Shown here: positions 7,883-16,411 of the stretch, one piece after another
Numbering within the stretch: the first letter of the stretch is position 1
Layout of the letters: each line of letters begins with the position of its first letter
NCBI GenBank assembly: GCA_902802045.1
Contig: CADCKQ010000002.1
Location: forward strand, 310,001-374,000
DNA length: 64,000 nucleotides
Direction of reading: 5' to 3'
Origin: Oscillospiraceae bacterium
GTDB taxonomy: Bacteria > Bacillota > Clostridia > Oscillospirales > Oscillospiraceae
Notes under the pieces: generated by a model
The model's input: the letters and a program-made list of their open reading frames with translations, nothing else
Databases searched by the model: none
Told to the model about the DNA's origin: nothing
Program-made: the position numbers and the translations under genes

Positions 7883-7927
7883 ATGCAGAAGTATCGCTGA
7901 TAAGTGGAACACTCTGTTATTGGCCGG

Positions 7928-8749
7928 TCATCCTCTTGCAAGATCGATCAGACCGATCGCAGGACCTCCGGAGTATTCCGGACGAGGAACGCTGCTTTCC
8001 CGGATCTCCATCTCGTACGCGATATGCTCCAGCGTCTCCATATCGGACTCACCCGATATCAGGATCAGATATCCTGTTGTTTTATCAAAGAGCAAAATAT
8101 AATTCGCGCGGTCATATGTCGGGTAGACCAGGTTGCTGTAATCGGATGTGGCTTCGAGGATCTGCCAGTCTCCCAGATACTCCTCTTTTATGATCTCTAC
8201 ATCGCCGTTTAATATGAGCTGGAATCCGTCTCTTATATAATCTATTGTCGTAATACTGTAAGGGATCTCATTTTCGGAGCCGCAGAACAGTCTTTTCGTC
8301 CAGCCCTGTTCATCGGTAATTCCTTCAGTTGCTTCCTGAGGGACCCAAAAGCACCTGAATTCAGGCGTAAATCCCTGCTCTTTCGGGCAGGAGAAACTGA
8401 AAACCATTCCCGCGTCGGGATAAGCAAGTATCTCACTGTTCCGCACCTCGCCGTCGACGACTTCCTCGTATCTGAAGCCCGAAACAAGCTCTTCGTCTTC
8501 AGCCGGTTTCCGAAGGCTCAATGTGTATTCCGCGATGGCAAATGCCGCAGTGCCCAGGGCAAGAACCAATGCTGCGGCAAGAAGCAGCGCTCTTGACAGC
8601 TTCCTTATTCTGCGCGGCCTGATGTTATTTGTTCCGAGACGATTCTGTACGCTGTCCAGGATCCTCAGCGTAATTTCCTCGTTAAATTCTCCTATGTCGA
8701 TATCTTCAGGATAACAATCCTGTACAAGATCAGTAATGCGCGTCTTCAC
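7928..8749 (-). CDS. Membrane-anchored partner of ECF sigma factor (putative anti-sigma)
   Basis: 273 residues with a cytoplasmic N-terminal region (1-48), a single membrane segment at about 51-72, and an extracytoplasmic C-terminal domain of about 200 residues that resembles DUF4367-type domains. This layout and its position, overlapping the sigma gene by 20 bases, suggest an anti-sigma factor that holds the sigma at the membrane; no known anti-sigma motif (such as a zinc HXXXCXXC) is visible. GTG at 8749 has AAGGGG eight bases upstream. Function is inferred from context. Confidence 0.65.
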   Translation of the reverse strand: MKTRITDLVQDCYPEDIDIGEFNEEITLRILDSVQNRLGTNNIRPRRIRKLSRALLLAAALVLALGTAAFAIAEYTLSLRKPAEDEELVSGFRYEEVVDGEVRNSEILAYPDAGMVFSFSCPKEQGFTPEFRCFWVPQEATEGITDEQGWTKRLFCGSENEIPYSITTIDYIRDGFQLILNGDVEIIKEEYLGDWQILEATSDYSNLVYPTYDRANYILLFDKTTGYLILISGESDMETLEHIAYEMEIRESSVPRPEYSGGPAIGLIDLARG

Positions 8750-9290
8750 AGCTGAATCCCCTTTCTTTCAGATAGTCTTTCAGCCTCCTGCGGCCGCGGG
8801 CAAGTCTGGCGCGGACAGTTGCATCTTTAAGGCCTAGCGCCTCAGATATTTCCTCCGTTTTCTGATAAAGGAAATAATAGCGCTGGAAGATCTCCCGATC
8901 CGGTTCGCCGAGCGAATCAACGGCAGCATGGGTGATTTCCCTGAGCTCCGACATCAGGATCCTTTGCTCCGGCTGATTCGGTATACTGATCCGGAGAACA
9001 TCATCTTCCAGAGGGTCTTCGGCGTGATACTTCCGCAGCGCCGATCTTGCTTTATTGCGAACGATCGCTGCAAGATAGGCTTTCAGCATATCAGTTTCGA
9101 TACTTTCCCTGTGCTCCCATATGCTTAAAAAGGAATCCGAAACGACTTCTTCAATATCCTCTTCACCAAGAGCATGAGAAAGGATATTGGAAGCGATCGC
9201 ATACGCGTAAGCGCTGTATCGGCGTATCAGTTCGGGCAATATTGACTCATCCCCCGCCCGGAGTCTGTGCAACAGCTTATTTTCGTTCAT
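8730..9290 (-). CDS. ECF-family RNA polymerase sigma factor (first module)
   Basis: 186 residues containing only sigma regions 2 and 4, the ECF layout. Region 2 spans about 20-90 (DIEEVVSDSFLSIWEH and the AYLAAIVRNKARSALRK DNA-melting part). Region 4 spans about 120-175, with a helix-turn-helix at TEEISEALGLKDATVRARLARGR. It directs polymerase to a small set of promoters, probably including the ECF-like site at 9927-9953 ahead of its own operon. Operon order is lipoprotein, sigma, membrane partner. Confidence 0.9.
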   Translation of the reverse strand: MNENKLLHRLRAGDESILPELIRRYSAYAYAIASNILSHALGEEDIEEVVSDSFLSIWEHRESIETDMLKAYLAAIVRNKARSALRKYHAEDPLEDDVLRISIPNQPEQRILMSELREITHAAVDSLGEPDREIFQRYYFLYQKTEEISEALGLKDATVRARLARGRRRLKDYLKERGFSCEDAHY

Positions 9291-9299
9291 GTCAGCAGT

Positions 9300-9893
9300 T
9301 TATTCCTCCGGCCAGATTACAGTATCGAAACGGATATCAACACTCTTATACAATTGTTCGATGTGGAGTTCTTCACCCAGACTGCTGCTGATCTCCCAGA
9401 GATGTGAAGGGGTCGTAGTGATGACCGTGACCCAGGCGATGTATTCTTTTCCATCTTCAACACTGCGCATCTCCTTTACTTTCGCTTCACAACCGAGTTC
9501 AGCGAATTTCTTCGCCAGGGCAATATGGTCGTCCGAAGTGTCCGAGCCTGTCAGCATAGCATTTGTGTGTACAGCAAAACTGTACGGTTCATCCTGCGGC
9601 AGTTCCTCTTTAAACATCGCCAATTCCCACTTTTTGGCGTACAGATCGCCCTCTGTAGCATATATGCTGTTTATGAAATCCTCATAACTTTCATACTGAT
9701 CGGTCGTGTTCTGAGTATCTTCCGATGCAGGCATTTCATTGTTCTCTATTTCCAAACGAACATACGGTGTTGCCCCTGGCGCGTGACTCGGCCACGGGGA
9801 CGCCTCAGTAACCGTTACAGATTCCGACCTGCTGCCGCAGGCAGTCAGAAATACCATGCACAGAATAACCAGAAGAACTGTTTTTTGTTTCAT
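9300..9893 (-). CDS. Lipoprotein encoded ahead of the ECF sigma gene
   Basis: 197 residues. A 17-18 residue signal peptide ends in the lipobox LTAC, so Cys19 should be lipidated and the protein anchored outside the membrane. After a Ser/Thr/Pro-rich linker the domain is unrecognised; it ends with a beta-rich stretch. It lies 9 bases upstream of the ECF sigma gene and downstream of an ECF-like promoter. A role as target or signal input of the sigma pathway is inferred from position only. Confidence 0.7.
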   Translation of the reverse strand: MKQKTVLLVILCMVFLTACGSRSESVTVTEASPWPSHAPGATPYVRLEIENNEMPASEDTQNTTDQYESYEDFINSIYATEGDLYAKKWELAMFKEELPQDEPYSFAVHTNAMLTGSDTSDDHIALAKKFAELGCEAKVKEMRSVEDGKEYIAWVTVITTTPSHLWEISSSLGEELHIEQLYKSVDIRFDTVIWPEE

Positions 9894-9926
9894 TATCTCA
9901 CTCCTTTCCGGGCTTGCACTAATACA

Positions 9927-9953
9927 GACGCATCTTCCACAGAAATTGTGACA
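9927..9953 (-). promoter_or_regulatory. ECF-type promoter candidate
   Basis: Minus strand TGTCAC, 17-bp spacer, CGTC followed by TGTATTAG. This resembles ECF promoters in Bacillota (TGWMAC-N16/17-CGTM) rather than a sigma-A promoter. It lies 34 bases before the lipoprotein start and suggests that the sigma factor autoregulates. Inference from motif only. Confidence 0.6.
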
Positions 9954-10017
9954 GCTTTTCTTAATTTTTTCCGGATACGATAAGCTGTAATTTATAATAT
10001 TATATCAGATTAAACAA

Positions 10018-10054
10018 AAAGCAGGGAAATTCTGTATATGAATCTCCCTGCTTT
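10018..10054 (-). terminator. Terminator of the second ECF operon
   Basis: On the minus strand AAAGCAGGGAGATT pairs with AATTTCCCTGCTTT (14 bp with one G-U), followed by TTGTTTAA. It shares the GCAGGGAGAT core with the hairpin at 7852-7882. Confidence 0.8.
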
Positions 10055-10068
10055 CGAGGATAATCGTA

Positions 10069-11130
10069 TTATTTTGCTTCCCAGAGAACCAGATCACCCA
10101 AGACGATCTTTTGGACATCGCCGATATTAATCGCGCTGCCCCAGCCGCAATGCAGATTCACTGTGCCGTAATCATACGGGCAGGTCAGTGCCCCGCCTGT
10201 AGAAAATTCCGAGCCGTCAGAGAATATGATCTTCGAGTCGATGCACACCTTGTCCTCCAACATGCTCCAGGGCTGATAAGCATTCCAGTCTGCATCCGGC
10301 TTATGGAAGGATTCCGCGCCTTCGTAGCTCACTTTCCAGACTGCGCTGAATGGGGTCAGCTCAAGACCGGCTATCTCAATATCTTTTTCCAGCTCCGCGT
10401 CATGGTAGACAGCATGCCCGAAATCGAAGTCTCTGCTCTGTTCTTCTGTCCGGACTAAAGAAACCGGTCCGAACGTGGAAGTTTCATTTTGCCCGACAGT
10501 CATATGGACCAGAAGAGGCAGACTGTCTGTTCCAAGGGAGGCTTTTGCCTGCTCCATGAAGTTCAGGTCAATATAGCACTCCAGCGTCATGGTCTGAGTT
10601 TCCTTGTCATAGGCGTACCTGAGTACTGCTTCACGAATCTCGTCCCCGCTCACGGAAAGGTCAGCGGGAAGTTCCGGCGCGGCAAAACCTCCGATTTCCG
10701 TGCCGTCTATGCTCCAGGAGAAGCTTGTTTCTTTCGGGAAAGCTGCTGCAGCTTCTTCTGCCACAGGAGAAATATTCACATATACCCGCTGGATATCCCC
10801 GTCGTTAACTGAAGAGAGCAGCACAAGCCCGCCTTCCTGATCATCAGGAATATCATACTCAGTATAGCTGTTTACATTGTTCTCTTCGATCTTCAGATCT
10901 GTTTTGAGCTCCTGCTGGCGCACGGTGTGTATACTCCATACAGCGTATGCAGTGATCCCTAGTGCAAGCAGCAGCGCTGCTACCAGAGCAAAGGTTATTA
11001 TTCGTTTCTTATTCATGTGTACGATCCTTTCCGGGGAGCCTGATGCATCCCCGGTCACAGTACGGTACGCTTCCGCAATGTAGCGTTCATCGATATTTCC
11101 GAACGCTTTTGACAACAGTTCCCGTTTCAT
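10069..11130 (-). CDS. Membrane-anchored partner of the second ECF sigma factor
   Basis: 353 residues from ATG 11130, which overlaps the sigma stop codon (ATGA); longer upstream readings lie inside the sigma gene and are unlikely. A short cytoplasmic N-terminus (MKRELLSKAFGNIDERYIAEAY, about 1-40) precedes a membrane segment (about 42-64: a basic run, then FALVAALLLALGITAYA). A large extracytoplasmic beta-rich domain follows, resembling DUF4179-type anti-sigma partners. The layout suggests an anti-sigma or sensor whose N-terminus contacts the sigma. The outer domain is larger than that of the first module and not obviously homologous. Confidence 0.65.
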   Translation of the reverse strand: MKRELLSKAFGNIDERYIAEAYRTVTGDASGSPERIVHMNKKRIITFALVAALLLALGITAYAVWSIHTVRQQELKTDLKIEENNVNSYTEYDIPDDQEGGLVLLSSVNDGDIQRVYVNISPVAEEAAAAFPKETSFSWSIDGTEIGGFAAPELPADLSVSGDEIREAVLRYAYDKETQTMTLECYIDLNFMEQAKASLGTDSLPLLVHMTVGQNETSTFGPVSLVRTEEQSRDFDFGHAVYHDAELEKDIEIAGLELTPFSAVWKVSYEGAESFHKPDADWNAYQPWSMLEDKVCIDSKIIFSDGSEFSTGGALTCPYDYGTVNLHCGWGSAINIGDVQKIVLGDLVLWEAK

Positions 11131-11684
11131 GCAAGAAAGCCCTCCTTCACTAAAGTGTTCCGCAATTTCTCGCGCAGACGGAAAAGACGGACGTAGATAC
11201 GGTTGGCGCTCCCGCCCGAAGCTTCGGCCAGGTCCGAAACTGAATCTGCGTACCAATACCGGCGCACAAACAGAAAACGGTCTTTTTTGTCCAGAGTAGA
11301 GAGAAATCGATTGATCGCGGCACTGAGTTCCTGAGCTTCATACTCTGTCTCCACGTTCACTCCGGAAGGAATGCATTCTTCCATCTCATCCAAAACCAGA
11401 TCATAGTTTCCGTTGCGTTTCTCAGCATGATTGGCATGATAGCGGTTTACGGCCAGATTGCGGGCGATCCTGCAGACATACGCTGCCAGAGGATCCGGAA
11501 CATGAGGCGGGATACTGTTCCAGGTATTCAGATAAGTATCGTTCACACACTCTTCAACATCCAGCCGGTCCTTCAGAATATTTGCTGCAGTTTTCCTGAC
11601 CGCAGGTCCGTACTTGGAGTCCAGTTCTTCGATTGCCTGTTCCGAGCGCTCAAAAAACAGGCTGATTATCTTGCTGTCTTCCAA
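11127..11684 (-). CDS. ECF-family RNA polymerase sigma factor (second module)
   Basis: 185 residues with sigma regions 2 (about 10-85: LDVEECVNDTYLNTWNSIPP, then AYVCRIARNLAVNRYHA) and 4 (about 120-180, with the HTH VSDLAEASGGSANRIYVRLFRLREKL). I choose the TTG at 11684 because the AAAGGA ribosome binding site sits about 10 bases before it; the in-frame GTG at 11693 almost touches that site. The next gene overlaps by four bases, so the two should be translationally coupled. Confidence 0.88.
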   Translation of the reverse strand: MEDSKIISLFFERSEQAIEELDSKYGPAVRKTAANILKDRLDVEECVNDTYLNTWNSIPPHVPDPLAAYVCRIARNLAVNRYHANHAEKRNGNYDLVLDEMEECIPSGVNVETEYEAQELSAAINRFLSTLDKKDRFLFVRRYWYADSVSDLAEASGGSANRIYVRLFRLREKLRNTLVKEGFLA

Positions 11685-11716
11685 TCGCGTCACTTCCTTT
11701 CCGTCTCACCCTGTAT

Positions 11717-11742
11717 AACAGGATACGGAAGCAAATCTTACA
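11717..11742 (-). promoter_or_regulatory. Possible ECF-type promoter of the second module
   Basis: Minus strand TGTAAG, 16-bp spacer, TGTTATAC. The -35 half is ECF-like, but the -10 half departs from CGTC, so this is a weak candidate. No good sigma-A promoter was seen in the same interval. Confidence 0.3.
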
Positions 11743-11876
11743 CATGATCATGTTTTTTATTTGTTTTCATAAACATATTTGCCCTTCAAAAAATCACCTG
11801 GAAAACCTTTTGCATTATACGGGGATATATTATAAACTGTATCTGTAAGATGCAAATTGCGGAAAAGGAAGTATTT

Positions 11877-12923
11877 ATGGACAGGATAAATCTGGCCTCG
11901 GATTACGAGGAAGGTGCGCACCCCGAGATAATAAAAAAACTGGCCGAGACCAATATGCTCCAGTCAACAGGCTACGGAACAGATGAGTTCTGTGAAAGCG
12001 CGAGAAATAAAATAAGAAAGGCCTGTGAGTGTCCCGAAGCAGCGGTACATTTCCTCGTCGGTGGGACACAGGCAAACGCAACGGTCATTGACGCGCTGCT
12101 CTCTTCATATCAGGGAGTTGTTTCAGCCGAGAGCGGGCATATAAACGTACATGAAGCGGGTGCTATAGAGCTCGGCGGCCACAAGGTCATGGCAGTTCCC
12201 CAGCACAATGGGAAGATCAGAGCATCAGATGTACGGAAGGTCTGCGTAAGCTACGCAAATGACCCGAGCCGTGAGCACACTGTAATGCCGGGAATGGTCT
12301 ATATTTCACAGCCCACGGAATTCGGAACCCTGTATTCGCTTAAGGAACTGACCGAGCTGAGTACAGTCTGCAGGGAATTCGGGATCCCGCTCTATGCAGA
12401 CGGAGCAAGACTTGCCTATGCTCTGGCAAGCAAAGATAACGACGTGACTCTTCAGGATCTTGCACGCCTCTGCGACGTTTTCTACATCGGAGGCACCAAG
12501 TGCGGAGCTCTTTTCGGAGAAGCGGTGGTCATTCCGGATCCGGAGCTCATACCTCATTTCTTCAGCATCATCAAACAGCATGGGGCGCTTCTTGCGAAGG
12601 GCCGCATTTTGGGGATACAGTTTGACGTTCTCTTTACGAAGGATCTGTATCTCAATATAGGAAAAACCGCCATAGAATCGGCGGAGCTCCTCAAAAAGAC
12701 CTTCCGCGAGAAAGGATACAAGCTTGCCTTCGAGAACCCGACGAACCAGACCTTTGTTACTGTTGAAAACTCCGTATTGGAAGAGATCTCAAAATATGCG
12801 GGTACCGATCTCTGGGAAAGGCCTGACCCTGAACACAGCACTGTGCGTTTCGCAACGAGCTGGGCAACTGATATGAATAAGATCACAGAGCTCGCCGAAA
12901 AACTGCCTGTAATCAGAAACTGA
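11877..12923 (+). CDS. Threonine aldolase / beta-eliminating lyase family PLP enzyme
   Basis: 348 residues. PLP fold type I with GGTQANAT (about 62-69) for phosphate binding, YADGARL with Asp175, and FYIGGTKCG with Lys208 as the likely Schiff-base lysine. Low-specificity threonine aldolases split L-threonine into glycine and acetaldehyde; related members act on other beta-hydroxy amino acids. The ATG at 11877 has AAAAGGAAG eight bases upstream and is preferred over ATG 11850. It stands alone on the plus strand and ends at a shared terminator. Confidence 0.88.
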   Translation: MDRINLASDYEEGAHPEIIKKLAETNMLQSTGYGTDEFCESARNKIRKACECPEAAVHFLVGGTQANATVIDALLSSYQGVVSAESGHINVHEAGAIELGGHKVMAVPQHNGKIRASDVRKVCVSYANDPSREHTVMPGMVYISQPTEFGTLYSLKELTELSTVCREFGIPLYADGARLAYALASKDNDVTLQDLARLCDVFYIGGTKCGALFGEAVVIPDPELIPHFFSIIKQHGALLAKGRILGIQFDVLFTKDLYLNIGKTAIESAELLKKTFREKGYKLAFENPTNQTFVTVENSVLEEISKYAGTDLWERPDPEHSTVRFATSWATDMNKITELAEKLPVIRN

Positions 12924-12937
12924 TACATCTCAATATT

Positions 12938-12969
12938 AAAGAAGAACCGGAGTTTTCCGGTTCTTCTTT
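12938..12969. terminator. Bidirectional terminator
   Basis: A 14-bp perfect stem (AAAGAAGAACCGGA with its complement) and GTTT loop between the convergent threonine aldolase and lipoprotein genes. T-rich tails occur on both strands. Confidence 0.9.
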
Positions 12970-12971
12970 AT

Positions 12972-14135
12972 TTATCCTTCAGTTTCTTCTGTCGGAACCG
13001 TCTCTTCCGGAGGAGGAGTTTCCTCAGGAATATCAAAGCTGACAGACGCGCTGCAGGAGGGATATGAAGAGGTATCCCATCTGTAGCTGCCCCAGAGATT
13101 GCTGTCGTTCGCAAGGAAATATTTGCTCAGGTCATCGCTTTCATAAGATGCGCTTACATCAACGTGAAAGTACTCCCCTTCTATGCCTACAATATTCCAG
13201 AAGTGGTCATCCCAATTCTTCTGGCCTTCGACAGCCTCGCACTCTATACCGAAATTCTTGCAGAGAGCGACATACGCCATTGCAAGGCCCTCGCTGTCCG
13301 CTTTTTTACCGATTAGCGCGCTGAACGCGGAAGAATGACCGGGATCCTTTACATATTCCACACTGTCGTGCAGGTATTTTAAAATGTAAAATGCCGTGTA
13401 CTCATCAGATGAGTCTTCCGGTATCCCGATCGCGCTATAATCAAAGCTCTCAAGCTTTTCCTTGTCTGCCTGTATCTCTTCAGGCTGGAGCTGATAATTC
13501 ATGTTGATCTCATAGAGCTTCTCATGCCCGGAGCCGCTGAAAAGGTTTACCTCTATCTGTGGCTTTGATATGCAGGAGAGAGGATTGTCTCTGTATGTGC
13601 TGAGACAAAGCTCGGAGATCTCGTCCGCGGAGTAGCTTCCGTTACTGATCAGAAGAACCGTTCTCGGCCTGTTCCCGTTATAAGAATCAAGTATATAACG
13701 TGAAGCTCCGGAAATATATGAAGAAGTAATAACGCTGTTTACATCGAAACCCGGGGCATATGTGACGGAAATATCTGCCTCATAGTGAGTGACAAGATAA
13801 GAGGTGTCATAGGATATATTCCCGACACAGTATGCGCAGAGCGCGTTCTGGGTCCTTATCTCCCAGCAGGCGCTCGAGAGGTCCTCACTGACGTCGCCGG
13901 GATAAGAATCCTCGAAAACTATTCTGTCCTTCTCTGTGCCTGCCCTGACGAGCGCAAGCAGAGTTCTCTTCAATCCGGAATAATTTGCGACGACCGCCAT
14001 CTCACCTGCGGAGCTCTGACTTGTATCAGATGGCTCATAGTCCTTTACGGAGACATATTCCTTCTCATACAGCCCGCATCCGCAGAGCGAAAGAAATACA
14101 GCAACTGCAATTAAGAATATAAAAATACGTTTCAT
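12972..14135 (-). CDS. Lipoprotein with a transglutaminase-like domain lacking the catalytic Cys
   Basis: 387 residues. A signal peptide ends in LCGC, so Cys20 is the likely lipidated residue. Residues about 245-330 follow the transglutaminase-like pattern: ADSEGLAMAYVALCKNFGI, then DDHFWNIV with His311 and FHVDVS with Asp326. The family normally has Cys where Ser281 stands, so the domain is probably not a protease or transglutaminase and may bind peptide or cell wall. The C-terminus is a Pro/Glu/Thr tail. It begins three bases after the parC stop codon. That linkage to a topoisomerase is unexplained. Confidence 0.75.
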   Translation of the reverse strand: MKRIFIFLIAVAVFLSLCGCGLYEKEYVSVKDYEPSDTSQSSAGEMAVVANYSGLKRTLLALVRAGTEKDRIVFEDSYPGDVSEDLSSACWEIRTQNALCAYCVGNISYDTSYLVTHYEADISVTYAPGFDVNSVITSSYISGASRYILDSYNGNRPRTVLLISNGSYSADEISELCLSTYRDNPLSCISKPQIEVNLFSGSGHEKLYEINMNYQLQPEEIQADKEKLESFDYSAIGIPEDSSDEYTAFYILKYLHDSVEYVKDPGHSSAFSALIGKKADSEGLAMAYVALCKNFGIECEAVEGQKNWDDHFWNIVGIEGEYFHVDVSASYESDDLSKYFLANDSNLWGSYRWDTSSYPSCSASVSFDIPEETPPPEETVPTEETEG

Positions 14136-14138
14136 TGT

Positions 14139-16373
14139 TTACAGTAATGTCATCTGCTGCTCGCCCCTGTCCGAATCACGTAAAACGGCGCCTCTCGCGG
14201 GAACATTTGCTGCCCTGTAACGGGAGATATTCGTAATGAGGCTGTCTTCGAAATACTGGGCATCGGTTAACGATCTGTTTTTCTTCAGGGTCATGACTGA
14301 AACTCCGGCAGTAGAGCGTGTCGCTTTCGTAGCGAGAAGTGAAGAACTGAATATAAGTGCCCTGCCTTCATCACTGAAACAGACTATGTCCCTCTCGTAA
14401 TCAAGCGGCAGGAGCTTGACAGCGGGACTCTTCGCGGAGTACGCGTTTACAAGCTTTCTGCGGTTCTGCTTTGTCTCAAATGAGCTGAGGCTGAATCTGG
14501 CGCATTTTCCGTCAGCAAAGAACAGCAGAACTTCTTTATGATAGTCTCCGGGATCAATTGAAGTGAAATAGTTCTCTCCGTCTTCAAAGCCGAGCTTTGA
14601 CGGGAGATATGTTCCGAGAACTGAGGCTTTCGTGTCTTCGAGTTCCGAGAGCTTCAGCTTGTACGCCTGCTGTCTGTCCGTGAAGACAAGAAGCTCAGAG
14701 GCATTCGAGGCTTCATATGAGATATCCGGCCCGTCACCCTCTTTGTACTTCTGTTCGGAACTCAGCTTCAGGCTCTGAGGCGTGATCTTCTTTATATAGC
14801 CTTCTCTGCTTATGAAGACATTTATCGGGTAATCCGGTACGCTTTCTTCTTCGCTGAACTCCTCAATCTCGTCACTGTAAACGATCTCGGTCTTTCGCGG
14901 AGTTACATACTTTGAATTGATCGCCTTGAGCTCCGAGATAATGATCTTCCTGATCCTGTTTTTGCTGTTCAGTATATCCCCGAGCTTCTTTATATCTTCC
15001 GTCAGGGCTTTTATGTCTTCCGTACGCTTCAGGATATACTCGCGGTTGATGTTTCTCAGCTTTATCTCTGCGACATACTCTGCCTGCACCTTGTCAATTC
15101 CGAAGCCCACCATCAGGTTAGGAACGACATCCTGTTCAAGCTCGGTATTTCTGATTATCGCGATCGCTTTGTCTATGTCCAGAAGGATCTTCTCAAGGCC
15201 TTTCAAAAGATGCAGGCGCTCCTGCTTCCTCGAGAGTTCGAAAAAGGTCCTGCGCCTGACGCACTCCATTCTCCAGGCAGTCCACTCCTCGAGAATCTCG
15301 CGGACTCCGAGAACCTTAGGGTTCCCGGCTATCAGGATGTTGAAATTGCAGGGGAACACGTCCTGCAGAGGAGTGAGCTTAAAGAGCTTGGCCATGAGTC
15401 TGTCCGGGTCTGTTCCGCGCTTGAGATCTATTGCTATCTTGAGACCACCGAGGTCTGTCTCGTCGCGCATATCATTTATCTCACGGATCTTTCCCGATTT
15501 TATCAGCTCTGCAGTCTTGTCTATTATGACCTCTGTCGTTGTAGTATAGGGGATCTCATAGATCTCTATGATATTCTCCTTGGGGACATATCTCCATCTG
15601 GCCCTGACTTTGAATCCCCCGCGGCCGGTCCTGTAGATCTCCTCCATCTCGGATCTCGAGTAAATGATCTCGCCTCCGGTGGGAAAGTCGGGAGCAGGCA
15701 TGGTCTGAAGGATATCATAATTCGGGTCAAGCAGATAGTTTATAGTCGTTTCACAGACTTCGTTCAGATTAAAGCCGCAGATCTGGCTTGCCATACCGAC
15801 TGCAATGCCTGTGTTTGCCGAGACCAGGACATTCGGGAACGCAGTGGGAAGTAAAACCGGCTCTTTGACCGTACCGTCATAGTTGTCAGCAAAATCGACC
15901 GTGTCCTTGTCTATATCCCTGAATAGCTCCGCGCAGAATTCGGAGAGCTTTGCCTCCGTATATCTGGAAGCGGCATAGGACATGTCTCTCGAAAAGACCT
16001 TGCCGAAATTGCCTTTCGAATCCACAAAAGGCATCAGCAATGCGCCGTAGCCCTTTGAAAGGCGCACCATTGTCTCATATATTGCCGCATCCCCGTGCGG
16101 ATTGAGTTTCATGGTTGTACCGACTATGTTTGCAGACTTTGTCCTTCCGCCGCTCAAAAGCCCCATCCTGTACATCGTGTACAGGAGCTTTCTGTGTGAG
16201 GGTTTGAAGCCGTCTATCTCTGGTATGGCGCGGGAAACAATAACGCTCATGGCATAGGGCATATAGTTGCTCTCGAGTGTCTCTGTTATCGGCTGTTCCT
16301 TTACCTGAGCGTGCAGCCCGACCACATCGGGATTATCGTAATTTTTCTTTTCTGCTGTTTTCTTCTTAGGCAT
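14139..16373 (-). CDS. parC: DNA topoisomerase IV subunit A (divergent GyrA/ParC type)
   Basis: 744 residues. It cuts and rejoins DNA during decatenation and relaxation, working with the B subunit encoded just upstream. IDGFKPSHRKLLYTMY near residue 55 and LNPHGDAAIYETMVRLS are the breakage-reunion motifs, and AASRYTEAKL carries the catalytic Tyr (about residue 137). The C-terminal third is beta-rich but lacks a GyrA box, which favours ParC over GyrA. Motifs are visibly divergent from textbook GyrA/ParC. Assignment as topo IV rather than a third type II enzyme is by layout and partner. Confidence 0.85.
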   Translation of the reverse strand: MPKKKTAEKKNYDNPDVVGLHAQVKEQPITETLESNYMPYAMSVIVSRAIPEIDGFKPSHRKLLYTMYRMGLLSGGRTKSANIVGTTMKLNPHGDAAIYETMVRLSKGYGALLMPFVDSKGNFGKVFSRDMSYAASRYTEAKLSEFCAELFRDIDKDTVDFADNYDGTVKEPVLLPTAFPNVLVSANTGIAVGMASQICGFNLNEVCETTINYLLDPNYDILQTMPAPDFPTGGEIIYSRSEMEEIYRTGRGGFKVRARWRYVPKENIIEIYEIPYTTTTEVIIDKTAELIKSGKIREINDMRDETDLGGLKIAIDLKRGTDPDRLMAKLFKLTPLQDVFPCNFNILIAGNPKVLGVREILEEWTAWRMECVRRRTFFELSRKQERLHLLKGLEKILLDIDKAIAIIRNTELEQDVVPNLMVGFGIDKVQAEYVAEIKLRNINREYILKRTEDIKALTEDIKKLGDILNSKNRIRKIIISELKAINSKYVTPRKTEIVYSDEIEEFSEEESVPDYPINVFISREGYIKKITPQSLKLSSEQKYKEGDGPDISYEASNASELLVFTDRQQAYKLKLSELEDTKASVLGTYLPSKLGFEDGENYFTSIDPGDYHKEVLLFFADGKCARFSLSSFETKQNRRKLVNAYSAKSPAVKLLPLDYERDIVCFSDEGRALIFSSSLLATKATRSTAGVSVMTLKKNRSLTDAQYFEDSLITNISRYRAANVPARGAVLRDSDRGEQQMTLL

Positions 16374-16411
16374 TTCTTTCCGCCGTTTTCATTATTTTTT
16401 ATTGATAAAGC

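Noticed and set aside
12972-13324. Plus-strand 86-residue frame inside the lipoprotein gene
   Set aside because: Low-complexity, no start signal, fully inside a signal-peptide lipoprotein gene.
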